A stretch of 30,589 nucleotides of DNA from JBGOUP01 sp041477655 (GCA_041477655.1 JBGOUP010000005.1:1-30589), one strand, 5' to 3'. Positions 14,657 to 21,445 are shown, counted from the first letter of the stretch. The notes: a model not told the origin generated them from the letters alone. Made by a program: numbers and translations.

Positions 14657-15606
14657 TGTCTTTGAGAAGCGTCAGCCCTCTTCTCAAACACGCTCGGCGA
14701 GTCAGTATTATTCTTCACCAAGAACCGGACGGCGATGTTATAGGTAGCGCAGTCGCCTTCAAGCAAGCCTTGGAAGCAAACAAACAAAATGTCGAACTGG
14801 TCTGCTCAACTGCTATTCCGGCTGTTTTTCTGCGATTTTTTGGCCAACTTAATATCAAAAAAACATTGTCCAAAGGCAGTGACGCTATTGTTATTCTTGA
14901 TGCCGGCGAGTTACATCGGACTGGTTTTGAGCGAGAGCTGATTGAGCTAGCCAATCGCAAACTAATCGTGGCCATTGATCATCATCCGGTTGGTAATCTT
15001 AAAAAAATTACCCGTCACTATATTCATCGGCCTACCGTCTCCTCAACCGCCGAAATTATCTATGAATTTTTGGAGGCTTGGCGCCTGCCGATTACTAAAA
15101 ATTCTGCCGAAGCAATGTTACTTGGGATATACACCGATACTGGCGGATTTCGTCACGCTAACACCTCCAGCCAGACACTAACCATTGCCAGTCGATTGGT
15201 TCGCCTGGGAGCTAATTTGAATCGAATTAGTCGGACGTTTAATCAAAAACGATCAGTTGGCCAGACCAAGTTGTGGGGGATATTATTAAGCAATCTAGCG
15301 ATTAACCCCTTTGGATTAGTGGTCGTTAAAGTCAACCGTTATCTAATGACATCTTGTCTGGCCAGCCATGAAGACTTGACTGGTTTGGGCAATTTATTAA
15401 CTCAAATTGATGGTGCCCGAGCGGTGCTGGTGATGTTTGAGACCGACAGCGGCTGGCAGGGCAGTTTGCGAACCCGACATCGAAGGATCAATTTAGGCCG
15501 ATTTGCTGGCTATTTTGGTGGCCGGGGCAGTCGAAATTCCGCCGGTTTTGTAGCGACAGACGAGCTAATTTCAGGTAAAATAGTAACTGACGAAAAACCA
15601 ATTTAG
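14656..15606 (+). CDS. nrnA: DHH-family phosphoesterase, NrnA type (nanoRNase / pAp phosphatase)
   Basis: 316 residues. NrnA proteins degrade 2-5-nt RNA and dephosphorylate pAp. The metal motifs are visible: HQEPDGD (H21, D25, D27), LDAGE (D82), DHH (108-110) and GIYTDTGGF. The C-terminal DHHA1 domain ends GGRGSRNSAGF; the usual GGGHxxAAG histidine is not conserved, which may change substrate choice. It starts in TAATG overlap with the preceding gene, closing an operon with S1: mRNA binding and removal of short RNA products fit together. Confidence 0.85.
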   Translation: MSLRSVSPLLKHARRVSIILHQEPDGDVIGSAVAFKQALEANKQNVELVCSTAIPAVFLRFFGQLNIKKTLSKGSDAIVILDAGELHRTGFERELIELANRKLIVAIDHHPVGNLKKITRHYIHRPTVSSTAEIIYEFLEAWRLPITKNSAEAMLLGIYTDTGGFRHANTSSQTLTIASRLVRLGANLNRISRTFNQKRSVGQTKLWGILLSNLAINPFGLVVVKVNRYLMTSCLASHEDLTGLGNLLTQIDGARAVLVMFETDSGWQGSLRTRHRRINLGRFAGYFGGRGSRNSAGFVATDELISGKIVTDEKPI

Positions 15607-15744
15607 CTGGGTCGGCTCTTTCGCCCCGGCGTGGCTACAGGCCTCCTGCTCCGACTCGCTCTCACTCGGCTAGCTCGGGAACCGTGCCCGCTCGTCGTCC
15701 GCGACGCCCAGCCAAACTATTTTTCGCCATGAGGGGGAAAACTA
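15607..15744. repeat. GC-rich imperfect inverted repeat before tRNA-Leu(TAA)
   Basis: Right after the nrnA stop, GCTGGG...CCCAGC arms (from 15608 to 15715) enclose smaller pairings such as CGGG/CCCG. The minus strand contains GAGTGAGAGCGAGTCGGAGC, similar in style to the GAGCGA-rich links of the element at 15853. No gene seen. It may fold as a terminator-like structure, but no T-tract follows closely. Confidence 0.4.
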
Positions 15745-15828
15745 GCCCGGGTGGCGGAACGATATACGCGACGGACTTAAAATCCGTTGCCGAAAGGCTT
15801 GTGGGTTTGAATCCCACCCCGGGTACCA
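15745..15828 (+). tRNA. tRNA-Leu, anticodon TAA, CCA encoded
   Basis: Class II tRNA. Anticodon arm ACGGA-CTTAAAA-TCCGT (anticodon 15778-15780), T-arm GTGGG/CCCAC, acceptor GCCCGGG/CCCGGGT with a G1-U72 wobble, discriminator A then CCA (15826-15828). All other intact tRNAs here lack an encoded CCA, so this one may be of foreign origin. Confidence 0.92.
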
Positions 15829-15853
15829 GGTCACTTAGCTCAGCTGATGAGCA
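15829..15853 (+). pseudogene. 5' half of a tRNA (acceptor strand and D-arm)
   Basis: Starting at the base after the tRNA-Leu CCA: GGTCACT, TA, GCTC-AGCTGAT-GAGC, A, exactly the first 26-position layout of a tRNA. No matching anticodon arm follows. Its GGTCACT is complementary to AGTGACC in the 3'-end copies at 16119-16125 and 16954-16960. Confidence 0.6.
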
Positions 15854-16028
15854 AGCTCCTGAGTTCCGAGTTAGCGAGGAACGAACGGAAGTTTCCGCTT
15901 TTGCTAGTTTTAGTCAGGCAAAAGCAAGGAAACGAGCGAAGGAGCTTGCGAACGGAAGCCGCGAAAAATGTCATAATTTGTTTGGACATTTTGTAGCGGC
16001 GAGCGAGGAGCACTTCGTTTACAATTTA
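15852..16028 (+). repeat. Multi-hairpin element between tRNA half and tRNA-Val
   Basis: GCAAGCTCC pairs with GGAGCTTGC near 15945 (9 bp), enclosing GTTCC/GGAAC and a long hairpin GTTTCCGCTTTTGC / GCAAAAGC-AA-GGAAAC. Downstream, GCCGC-GA-AAAATGTC pairs with GACATTTT-GTA-GCGGC. The link CGAACGGAAG occurs twice, each time just before a hairpin, and GAGCGA(A)GGAGC also twice, so the element looks like conserved links with variable stems. No protein gene is credible here. Confidence 0.55.
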
Positions 16029-16101
16029 GGGCGAGTAGCTCAACTGGTAGAGCGCTTGGTTTACACCCATGAGGTTGCGGGTTCAAGTCCTGCCTCGCCC
16101 A
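16029..16101 (+). tRNA. tRNA-Val, anticodon TAC
   Basis: Acceptor GGGCGAG/CTCGCCC, D-stem GCTC/GAGC, loop TTTACAC with TAC, T-stem GCGGG/CCTGC, discriminator A, CCA not encoded. The anticodon stem CTTGG/CCATG has one T-T mismatch. Confidence 0.93.
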
Positions 16102-16105
16102 CAAA

Positions 16106-16127
16106 GTTCGAGCCCAACAGTGACCAC
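16106..16127 (+). repeat. tRNA-3'-end direct repeat, copy 1 (att-like)
   Basis: 22 bases, starting GTTCGAGCC and ending AGTGACCAC, identical to 16941-16962. It is the 3' part of a tRNA: T-loop, 3' T-stem strand, acceptor strand AGTGACC and discriminator A. The two copies bound an 835-bp segment with one gene. Confidence 0.7.
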
Positions 16128-16128
16128 A

Positions 16129-16157
16129 TTGACCATTCAAGCAATAAAGCTTAAAGT
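16129..16157 (+). promoter_or_regulatory. Promoter of the cassette gene
   Basis: TTGACC (16129-16134), 17-base spacer, TAAAGT (16152-16157), just inside the left repeat. Confidence 0.6.
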
Positions 16158-16188
16158 TGAGCTAACTTGCACATTAAGGAGGCTTTGT

Positions 16189-16776
16189 GTGGAAAAAACG
16201 TTAAGCTATCAGGAACTCGAAAGTGCGTGCATACCGAAGCTCTGCAGTTGTCTGATCTTTCAGGCAGCCAGTGAGGGATTTAAGGGTTTACTCATTGGCA
16301 GACGCCCCAAAACCGAAGCTGAAGTTGCTGAAGAGCAAGCTGTGGTTGAGAAGTATTACCGCACTCTCAAAGACAAGAATAGGGCCAGGAATCTTTTGGG
16401 CTCACAATTGGATATTCGCTTCTGGAACAGTGAACAGCCGTTTATCGGCTTGGCCGACCTTGATTACGTTTGGAGCAATTCCCATCTAAGTATGGCTGCC
16501 CCAACGGCTTTGCGCACGCCCATCTTGGATTGGTTTTTGAGCCAGGCCGGTATAGTTTCCCTGGATGAGAACCAAACCAATCACATTGCTTTCAGTTTTG
16601 GCCTAGAGGTAAAATCCGGCGATCCAATTATTCTGGAAACTCATATTGTTAAGATGCCCTGTTACGAGGGCGTAGCAATATGGGTGCCACTGTCAGAAGC
16701 AACAGCCAAACTGCTTCGGGCAAATGATCAGTTACCAACCGCACTGGTCGCTGATATGTCCAAGGAAGCTTCCTAA
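16189..16776 (+). CDS. Unknown 195-residue cytoplasmic protein in a repeat-flanked cassette
   Basis: GTG 16189 is preceded at six bases by a perfect AAGGAGG, so the start is well supported; the frame upstream runs into tRNA-Val. No signal peptide or membrane segment. The N-terminal half is helical and charged (RRPKTEAEVAEEQAVVEKYY...KDKNRARNLLG); the C-terminal half is more strand-like (NHIAFSFGLEVKSGDPIILETHIVKMP, GVAIWVPLSEATAKLL). Cys occurs at CIPKLCSC. I do not recognise a family. With its own promoter and terminator and a tRNA-3'-end repeat at each side, it looks like acquired cargo. Confidence 0.7.
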   Translation: MEKTLSYQELESACIPKLCSCLIFQAASEGFKGLLIGRRPKTEAEVAEEQAVVEKYYRTLKDKNRARNLLGSQLDIRFWNSEQPFIGLADLDYVWSNSHLSMAAPTALRTPILDWFLSQAGIVSLDENQTNHIAFSFGLEVKSGDPIILETHIVKMPCYEGVAIWVPLSEATAKLLRANDQLPTALVADMSKEAS

Positions 16777-16800
16777 TTTGGCCGTTCCGCTTTGCGTCAC

Positions 16801-16830
16801 GCCGTTGACCTTATGTGTCAGCGGCTTTTT
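16801..16830 (+). terminator. Intrinsic terminator of the cassette gene
   Basis: GCCGTTGAC / GTCAGCGGC (nine pairs, one T-G) around a 7-base loop, then TTTTTCTT. Confidence 0.85.
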
Positions 16831-16878
16831 CTTAATCATTACGTTCATTTGCCCACACCCCAAGATCACTTCACTGAT

Positions 16879-16904
16879 TCATTATCACTTTAAAGTGATA
16901 ATGA
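16879..16904. repeat. Perfect 26-bp palindrome
   Basis: The 13-base half TCATTATCACTTT is followed directly by its exact reverse complement. No loop, so more likely a dimer-binding operator or cruciform site than an RNA terminator. It lies between the cassette terminator and the right-hand repeat; no gene is present from 16777 to 17012. Confidence 0.75.
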
Positions 16905-16940
16905 TGTTTGGTACTAATCATACTTCATAATTGATCGCTG

Positions 16941-16964
16941 GTTCGAGCCCAACAGTGACCACCA
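16941..16964 (+). repeat. tRNA-3'-end direct repeat, copy 2 with encoded CCA
   Basis: Same 22 bases as copy 1, preceded by GCTG so that a T-stem GCTGG/CCAAC (one mismatch) can form, and followed so that discriminator A and CCA (16962-16964) are present. This is the better preserved tRNA 3' end. Confidence 0.7.
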
Positions 16965-17012
16965 CATTTGACTTCTTCTCAGTTTTTTCTCACACTAGGG
17001 AAAAGGAGGGGA

Positions 17013-17651
17013 ATGGTAGAGCTCAATAAATCGGAAAATCACGAAGAGGCGTCAACAAGTTTTAAAGTTGTGCTCTTAATTTTTGCTATCGTTTTGGTGG
17101 GAGTGCTTGGTTATATGGTTTGGTTAAGTAATACCAACTCAACCGAAACTGAATCGACGGTCAAAACGAAGAAAACAACTTCGACGACCACTACTACTAA
17201 AACCACCACCGACCCAACAGCGGATTGGAAGACATATACAAGTACTGTCGTCGGGTTCACGGTGAAGTACCCAGTAGATTATGTGGTTAAAGAAGTGAAA
17301 CAAAATGTTACATCAATAGGTAAAAAGGACGAGCTAGGTGTACCAACGTTTGCTATCGACCTTAACGGTGAAGTTTCCGCTGATTATACTATGTCTCTTG
17401 ATGGGGTAATTCAAAGTCTCGTTAAAAGTTCAAGTATTAGCGGTCAACGAAGAATTACTCTCGATAACCAAGTTGCATATGAAGGAGTTTCAACCGGCTT
17501 AGTTAATTCATATTGGATCCTTGCTAAAAAGGACGCCTATCTTGTAGGGTTATTGTTTAATTCTGGTAACAAAGATACGTTATCGGCCAATAAAGATATG
17601 TTGACCAATACTCAGAAGTTGATTCTGTCCACTTTCAAATTCACAAAGTAA
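17013..17651 (+). CDS. Membrane-anchored surface protein with Thr-rich linker (paralogue 1 of 3)
   Basis: 212 residues from ATG 17013 with AGGAGG three bases upstream. A short charged start, a transmembrane helix at about 18-38 (VVLLIFAIVLVGVLGYMVWL), a Lys/Thr-rich linker to about residue 68, and an extracellular domain starting DWKTYTSTVVGFTVKYP, which resembles PsbP-like folds. Closely related in layout and in linker DNA to the gene at 24946 and, more distantly, to the one at 24358. A weak TTGACT-17-CACACT (16968-16996) may be the promoter. Function unknown; likely cell-surface. Confidence 0.75.
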   Translation: MVELNKSENHEEASTSFKVVLLIFAIVLVGVLGYMVWLSNTNSTETESTVKTKKTTSTTTTTKTTTDPTADWKTYTSTVVGFTVKYPVDYVVKEVKQNVTSIGKKDELGVPTFAIDLNGEVSADYTMSLDGVIQSLVKSSSISGQRRITLDNQVAYEGVSTGLVNSYWILAKKDAYLVGLLFNSGNKDTLSANKDMLTNTQKLILSTFKFTK

Positions 17652-17803
17652 CCAGGCTCTGGAACAACTCAATCTGCTTGCGGATCATCCCCTCAATGGA
17701 AAAGTTTTTAGTGACGAATTCTTGACCTGCTAGGGAGGGTGAGCGCGCCGAGGTTCGTCTTTGAGTAAATCAGCAACGGCAGTGGCGAAGTCATCGGTAA
17801 ACA
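17652..17803 (-). pseudogene. Duplicated 3' fragment of the glycosyltransferase gene at 18352
   Basis: The sequence closely resembles 18364-18512, i.e. the last 50 or so codons of the GT4 gene on the same strand (DDFATAVADLLKDEPRRAH and EFVTKNFSIEGMIRKQIELF are readable). A TAG and a frame change separate the two parts, so it is not functional. It begins right after the stop of the surface-protein gene and ends within the last codons of the toxin gene. Confidence 0.85.
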
Positions 17804-18003
17804 TGACCGCGATGTTTAACACGGAAAATCTTGACGGTCTTAGCTTTGTCGTCAATCTCGTAAAGTAGTCGGTAGTCACCGATGCGAATCCTATAATCGC
17901 TTCCCAAGTCATGGAGTTTTTGCGACCCATGAGGTCGGGGATTGTTAGATGGCAAAGCTTTCAAGTCCTTCTCGGCTCGTCGCTCGATTAGAACCTGATA
18001 CAT
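17791..18003 (-). CDS. RelE/ParE-type toxin, internally shortened
   Basis: 70 residues from ATG 18003, which shares its A with the antitoxin stop (TGATG). MYQVLIERRAEKDLKALP matches the first strand and helix of RelE/ParE toxins, and YRIRIGDYRLLYEIDDKAKTVKIFRVKHRGHVYR matches the C-terminal sheet including the RxGDYRxxYEI core and the terminal H-x(3-4)-YR. Between them the second helix of about 13 residues is missing (LPSNNPRPHGSQKL), so activity is doubtful. RelE-type toxins cleave mRNA at the ribosome. The last codons run into the duplicated GT fragment. Confidence 0.8.
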   Translation of the reverse strand: MYQVLIERRAEKDLKALPSNNPRPHGSQKLHDLGSDYRIRIGDYRLLYEIDDKAKTVKIFRVKHRGHVYR

Positions 18004-18200
18004 CAACTAACGGTCTTTAAGTAATCCTCAAGTGGGCGAAAATTAAGTTTTTGTTTTTTTAGGCGACGAAGCTCTTTAAGGTCGTCTAAATTTTCGGATT
18101 TTTCCAGTAATTTTTGATAAAAGCTAAGATTGAGGATAACCGAAGCTGGTTTCCCTTTTTCTAAAATTATCTTTGGCTCCTCAACTGTCTTGTCAATCAT
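18003..18200 (-). CDS. Phd/YefM-like antitoxin
   Basis: 65 residues. GKPASVILNLSFYQKLLEK matches the Phd/YefM strand-helix ('GKPxAVLLSxEEYxxL'), and the charged C-terminal part (DDLKELRRLKKQ...FRPLEDYL) would wrap the toxin. The start of a normal Phd DNA-binding domain is shortened to MIDKTVEEPKIILEK, so autoregulation may be weakened. No SD; a -10 box lies exactly six bases before the ATG, predicting a leaderless mRNA. Translational coupling with the toxin through TGATG is classical for such pairs. Confidence 0.72.
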   Translation of the reverse strand: MIDKTVEEPKIILEKGKPASVILNLSFYQKLLEKSENLDDLKELRRLKKQKLNFRPLEDYLKTVS

Positions 18201-18206
18201 ACGGTG

Positions 18207-18235
18207 ATTGTCTCAAGTGTTGTCGGGTCAGTCAA
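18207..18235 (-). promoter_or_regulatory. Promoter of the toxin-antitoxin pair, leaderless
   Basis: On the minus strand TTGACT (18230-18235), 17-base spacer, GACAAT (18207-18212), then six bases and the ATG. The remaining bases up to 18351 hold no gene; a 24-codon plus-strand frame (18285-18359) is seen but unsupported. Confidence 0.55.
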
Positions 18236-18351
18236 TGTGGTTATCGTGCCTTAGCGATTTAACCAGAGACAAAATTGGGATTCGATGGAGCCTCTTATTG
18301 ATATTGCCAAGGCAACCAAAACAGATAAAACTTACAACTTAGGCAAGCTAA

Positions 18352-19488
18352 CTAAATAGAAAGATTTTCAAATAGCTCAATTTGTTTCCGGATCATCCCC
18401 TCAATGGAAAAGTTTTTAGTGACGAATTCTTTACCGACTTGGGCGAGGTGGGCGCGGCGAGGTTCGTCTTTGAGCAAATCGGCAACGGCAGTGGCAAACT
18501 CATCGGTATTTTTAGCCACCACTGCCACGTTTTCCGGATAGACTTCCGGCTGAACGGGCGAGTTGAGTGCCACCACTGGCAAACCAGCGATCATAGCTTC
18601 GCCAACTACCAACCCTTGAGTTTCGCTTTGCGAAGCAAAAACAAACAGATCGGCCCCGCCATAGACTTTCTGGGCTTCGGCTTTGGGCAACGGCCCGGTG
18701 CAAATAACATTTTTGTCCAATTTCAATTCCAGGGCTTGAGCGTTAGTTTCCTCAATATCGCCCGGGCCAACTAGCAATAAGACAAAATTATCCAGATTTT
18801 GTTTGAGTTTGGCCGCCATTTCCAAAAGCCCAGCAATATTTTTTTCTTTAGAAACCCGACCAAGGTAGAGCAAGACTGGGACATCGGCTGAAAAATCAAA
18901 GTGATTGGCCAACTCACTTTTAGAGTACTGCTGGCCGGGATCATGAATGCCAGTGGGAATCACAGTAATGGGTTTTGTTACACCATAGGCTCGAAGTTTA
19001 CTCTCGACCACATGGCTTGGGGCAATAATTTGATTAACCGAATCGGCTAGCTCTTTCGAGCGAGTAGCCATCCGTTGGGCGCCGATTTCGCCAGCGTAAA
19101 CTCGGCCATAATTCTCAACCAGTGTGTGATAGGTAAGAACGGTCGGTTTTTTACTTTTTAACATAACGTTCTCAAAAGCATTGGCCGACCAAGTGACGGT
19201 ATGAAGCCAGAATGCGTCTGGACTAAACTCTTCGACGATTTTTTTTATTTGGCCTCTGGCACCCAAGCCAAACATTCGCTCTTCTTTTTGAAAAAGGCCA
19301 GTGATAACCCGACCAATAATTGACGAGGGAACGGGGAAATGTTCTGGCCTAACCTTGCCTTTGCCGTAATCTGGGGCGACTATTCTCACCTGGTGCCCGG
19401 CCGCCAAAAAACCATCAACACTAGTTGTTAGCGAAGAAGTCACCCCGTTTGGTAGCGGATAGGTAAGTGAGCAGACCAAAATTTTCAT
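18352..19488 (-). CDS. Glycosyltransferase family 4, glycolipid-type
   Basis: 378 residues. The N-terminal domain opens MKILVCSLTYPLPNGVTSS; the donor domain has VLLYLGRVSKEKNIAGLLE, LLLVGPGD and SETQGLVVGEAM, which is the E-x7-E motif that binds the nucleotide sugar. Overall it resembles the diacylglycerol glucosyltransferase and PimB-like branch of GT4, so glycolipid or cell-envelope synthesis is the likely role. It lacks a membrane helix. It begins nine bases after the stop of the transporter gene, and no SD is visible, so it probably depends on upstream translation. Its 3' end is duplicated at 17652. Confidence 0.85.
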   Translation of the reverse strand: MKILVCSLTYPLPNGVTSSLTTSVDGFLAAGHQVRIVAPDYGKGKVRPEHFPVPSSIIGRVITGLFQKEERMFGLGARGQIKKIVEEFSPDAFWLHTVTWSANAFENVMLKSKKPTVLTYHTLVENYGRVYAGEIGAQRMATRSKELADSVNQIIAPSHVVESKLRAYGVTKPITVIPTGIHDPGQQYSKSELANHFDFSADVPVLLYLGRVSKEKNIAGLLEMAAKLKQNLDNFVLLLVGPGDIEETNAQALELKLDKNVICTGPLPKAEAQKVYGGADLFVFASQSETQGLVVGEAMIAGLPVVALNSPVQPEVYPENVAVVAKNTDEFATAVADLLKDEPRRAHLAQVGKEFVTKNFSIEGMIRKQIELFENLSI

Positions 19489-19497
19489 ATGAAGGTT

Positions 19498-20523
19498 TCA
19501 GGAATTGTGTTTGGCTGGAGCGAAGGCGCTGCGGATGATTGCCCAGTCTTCAACAACAACACTCAAGACAGCGGCAAAAGGCACGCCAAGCATAATGCCC
19601 AGAATCCCGTAGAGCTTGCCACCAATAAGTACGGCCAGAATAACAACAACCGGGTTAACGCCAACTGCTCGAGACATAATTTTTGGCACCAATAAATTGC
19701 TTTCAGTTTGTTGAACTACTAAATAGACGATTAAGGCCAAGAAACCGGTCAAGGGCGATTGAGACAAACCAACTGACACTCCGGCGATGGCGCCTAACCA
19801 TGGCCCAATAATCGGGATACCTTCGGTCAAGCCTGACCAAACGGCCAAAGTTAGGGCGTAGGGAACGCCGATAATGACTAAGCCAATTCCGGTGAAGACG
19901 CCAACAATTATCATTAGCAGTAATTGGCTACGCAACCAGGCTCCCAGCTTGCCGGCAATCTTCTTGGTTGGCTCGGCCAGCGCCTCATACCAATCATCAG
20001 GCATCACCCCCTTGTACACTTTCTTTAGACCGTCTTCTTCAAGCAGAAGATAAAAACTTAGCACAAGAACAGTAATGAAAGCGACAATACCACTAATTAC
20101 GCCGAAGGTTTTAGACAATACCAGTCCGCCGACGTCGCTTAATTGGGCAGAGATAGAGTTAATATTGTCGCGGATGGCATTAGACAGAGTTTGCAGAAAG
20201 CCAGTATCATTGGCCCGAGAAAAATTGTCGGCAATGCTTGGCAAATTAGTGCTAAATTCTCGCAACTGATTAACCAAAGGCGGAATGAGAATGGAAAAAA
20301 TCAGGGTAAAGGCAACAAAAATAAGCACGAAGGTAGCGATAACGGCACCAGTCCGGGTTAAGTATTTACTCCAACGCTCAACCGTTGGCGAGAGAGCCGC
20401 TACTAGAATAAGAACAATAAAGAGCAAGACAATAATGTCACGCAGGGCAAACAGCAACCACGCAGCTACCAAAATTAAAACGAAGCGAACAATGGTTGAG
20501 GTGGAGATATTGATTGTCTGCAT
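19498..20523 (-). CDS. AI-2E family transporter (TqsA/YhhT-like permease)
   Basis: 341 residues from ATG 20523. About eight hydrophobic helices: two pairs at the N terminus (FVLILVAAWLLFALRDIIVLLF, AVIATFVLIFVAFTLIFSI), an extracytoplasmic loop, then several helices in the C-terminal half with GVPYALTLAVWSGLTEGIPIIGPWLGA, the family's central signature, and QQTESNLLVPKIM near residue 285. The family includes exporters of autoinducer-2 and Na+/H+ antiporters; the substrate here is unknown. It follows truB directly and has its own near-leaderless promoter. Confidence 0.85.
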   Translation of the reverse strand: MQTINISTSTIVRFVLILVAAWLLFALRDIIVLLFIVLILVAALSPTVERWSKYLTRTGAVIATFVLIFVAFTLIFSILIPPLVNQLREFSTNLPSIADNFSRANDTGFLQTLSNAIRDNINSISAQLSDVGGLVLSKTFGVISGIVAFITVLVLSFYLLLEEDGLKKVYKGVMPDDWYEALAEPTKKIAGKLGAWLRSQLLLMIIVGVFTGIGLVIIGVPYALTLAVWSGLTEGIPIIGPWLGAIAGVSVGLSQSPLTGFLALIVYLVVQQTESNLLVPKIMSRAVGVNPVVVILAVLIGGKLYGILGIMLGVPFAAVLSVVVEDWAIIRSAFAPAKHNS

Positions 20524-20532
20524 TACTCCATA

Positions 20533-20560
20533 AGTGTATTTGATTACCAACTCGAGTCAA
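20533..20560 (-). promoter_or_regulatory. Promoter of the AI-2E transporter gene
   Basis: TTGACT (20555-20560), 16-base spacer, TACACT (20533-20538), nine bases before the ATG. The -35 overlaps the truB stop region. GGAG lies two bases before the ATG. Confidence 0.45.
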
Positions 20561-21210
20561 TCTTTTTGGTAAGCTTTGGCCAATTGGTCAAGTGATTGGG
20601 CAGTGGCTAATTTATATTGGCCAACACGAGTTCGAACCAATTTAGAAATATAACCACCAGTTTTTAGCTTTCGGCCCAAATCCCGAGCAATGGCGCGAAT
20701 GTAGACTCCGGGGCCAGTCACGACTCGGATTTCAACCAACGGCCAATCATAATTCATTAATTCAATGTTTTTTATTTCAACCTCTCGAGCTTTCAACTCA
20801 AGTTCCTGGCCCTGGCGGGCTTTTTTGTAGGCTGGCTGACCGTTGAGTTTGACGGCGGAAAATTGTGGCGGGATTTGATTGATCTGACCAACAAATATTT
20901 TCAGAGCTTTTTCAATATTTTGCTTGGTCGGTCTGATAACGGATTTGGTTGTGGTTAATTCACCTTCAGCGTCGTCAGTTGAGCTTTCAGCCCCCAGGGT
21001 AATTTGGGCTTGGTACTCTTTTTCTTGCTGGACGATATCGTGGAGCTTTTTGGTTGATTCTCGACCAATCGCCACCACCAAAACCCCCTCGGCCAATGGA
21101 TCAAGCGTGCCCGCATGACCAATTCTTTTTTCGCCGGTGATTGTCCGCAAACGATCAATCACATCGTGGCTGGTCAGGCCTTTTGGTTTATAGATAGCAA
21201 AAATACTCAT
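20557..21210 (-). CDS. truB: tRNA pseudouridine synthase TruB, short form
   Basis: Makes pseudouridine 55 in the T-loop of tRNAs. 217 residues from ATG 21210 (MSIFAIYKPKGLTSHDVI). Catalytic Asp37 lies in GHAGTLDPLAEGVL; KEYQAQITLGAESSTDDAEG is motif I with the substrate tyrosine, and GVYIRAIARDLG is the RNA-binding motif. It lacks the C-terminal PUA-type domain of E. coli TruB (about 310). The frame continues upstream into the tRNA-Pro region, which is not coding. TATAAT at 21223-21228 on this strand is 12 bases before the ATG. Confidence 0.93.
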   Translation of the reverse strand: MSIFAIYKPKGLTSHDVIDRLRTITGEKRIGHAGTLDPLAEGVLVVAIGRESTKKLHDIVQQEKEYQAQITLGAESSTDDAEGELTTTKSVIRPTKQNIEKALKIFVGQINQIPPQFSAVKLNGQPAYKKARQGQELELKAREVEIKNIELMNYDWPLVEIRVVTGPGVYIRAIARDLGRKLKTGGYISKLVRTRVGQYKLATAQSLDQLAKAYQKD

Positions 21211-21273
21211 TGTTTTAAATTGATTATAGCTAACCTGATTCTTTGGGGGCGACCTCACTTCTGGGTGATGCCG

Positions 21274-21347
21274 TCGGGGTGGCCAGACTCGAACTGGCGG
21301 CCTCACGAACCCGAATCGTGCACTCTAGCCAACTGAGCTACACCCCG
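21274..21347 (-). tRNA. tRNA-Pro, anticodon CGG
   Basis: Acceptor CGGGGTG/CACCCCG, anticodon arm CACGA-TTCGGGT-TCGTG, T-arm GCCAG-TTCGAGT-CTGGC, discriminator A, CCA not encoded. A 9-bp inverted repeat TGGGTGATG/CATCACCCA (21262-21270 and 21352-21360) flanks it and would place the whole tRNA on a longer stem. Confidence 0.95.
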
Positions 21348-21366
21348 GCATCATCACCCAAAACCT

Positions 21367-21434
21367 AGGCTAAACTGCTTTCGGCATAGTTTAGCCTGCC
21401 TTCACGGTGCAAAGCCAAGCAGTTGGCTTTGCAC
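21367..21434. repeat. Two strong hairpins upstream of tRNA-Pro(CGG)
   Basis: AGGCTAAACT/AGTTTAGCCT (21367-21376 and 21388-21397, 11-base loop) and GTGCAAAGCCAA/TTGGCTTTGCAC (21407-21418 and 21423-21434, 4-base loop), both perfect. On the minus strand GAACGGAAG precedes the second, as in the element at 15853. Confidence 0.75.
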
Positions 21435-21445
21435 TTCCGTTCCGG

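Noticed and set aside
15853..16028. CRISPR array
   Set aside because: Repeats are few, of unequal spacing and separated by self-complementary hairpins, and no cas gene is present.
15684..16154. Open frame of 156 codons
   Set aside because: It runs through tRNA-Leu, the hairpin element and tRNA-Val.
16106..16964. Transposon or insertion sequence
   Set aside because: No transposase and no terminal inverted repeats; the flanking repeats are direct and derived from a tRNA 3' end.
17164..17224. ACC/ACT-rich stretch as a DNA repeat array
   Set aside because: It is the codon run of the Thr-rich protein linker, also present in two paralogues.
18285..18359. Plus-strand frame of 24 codons before the GT4 stop
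   Set aside because: No RBS or promoter and no similarity recognised; may be a remnant but cannot be supported.
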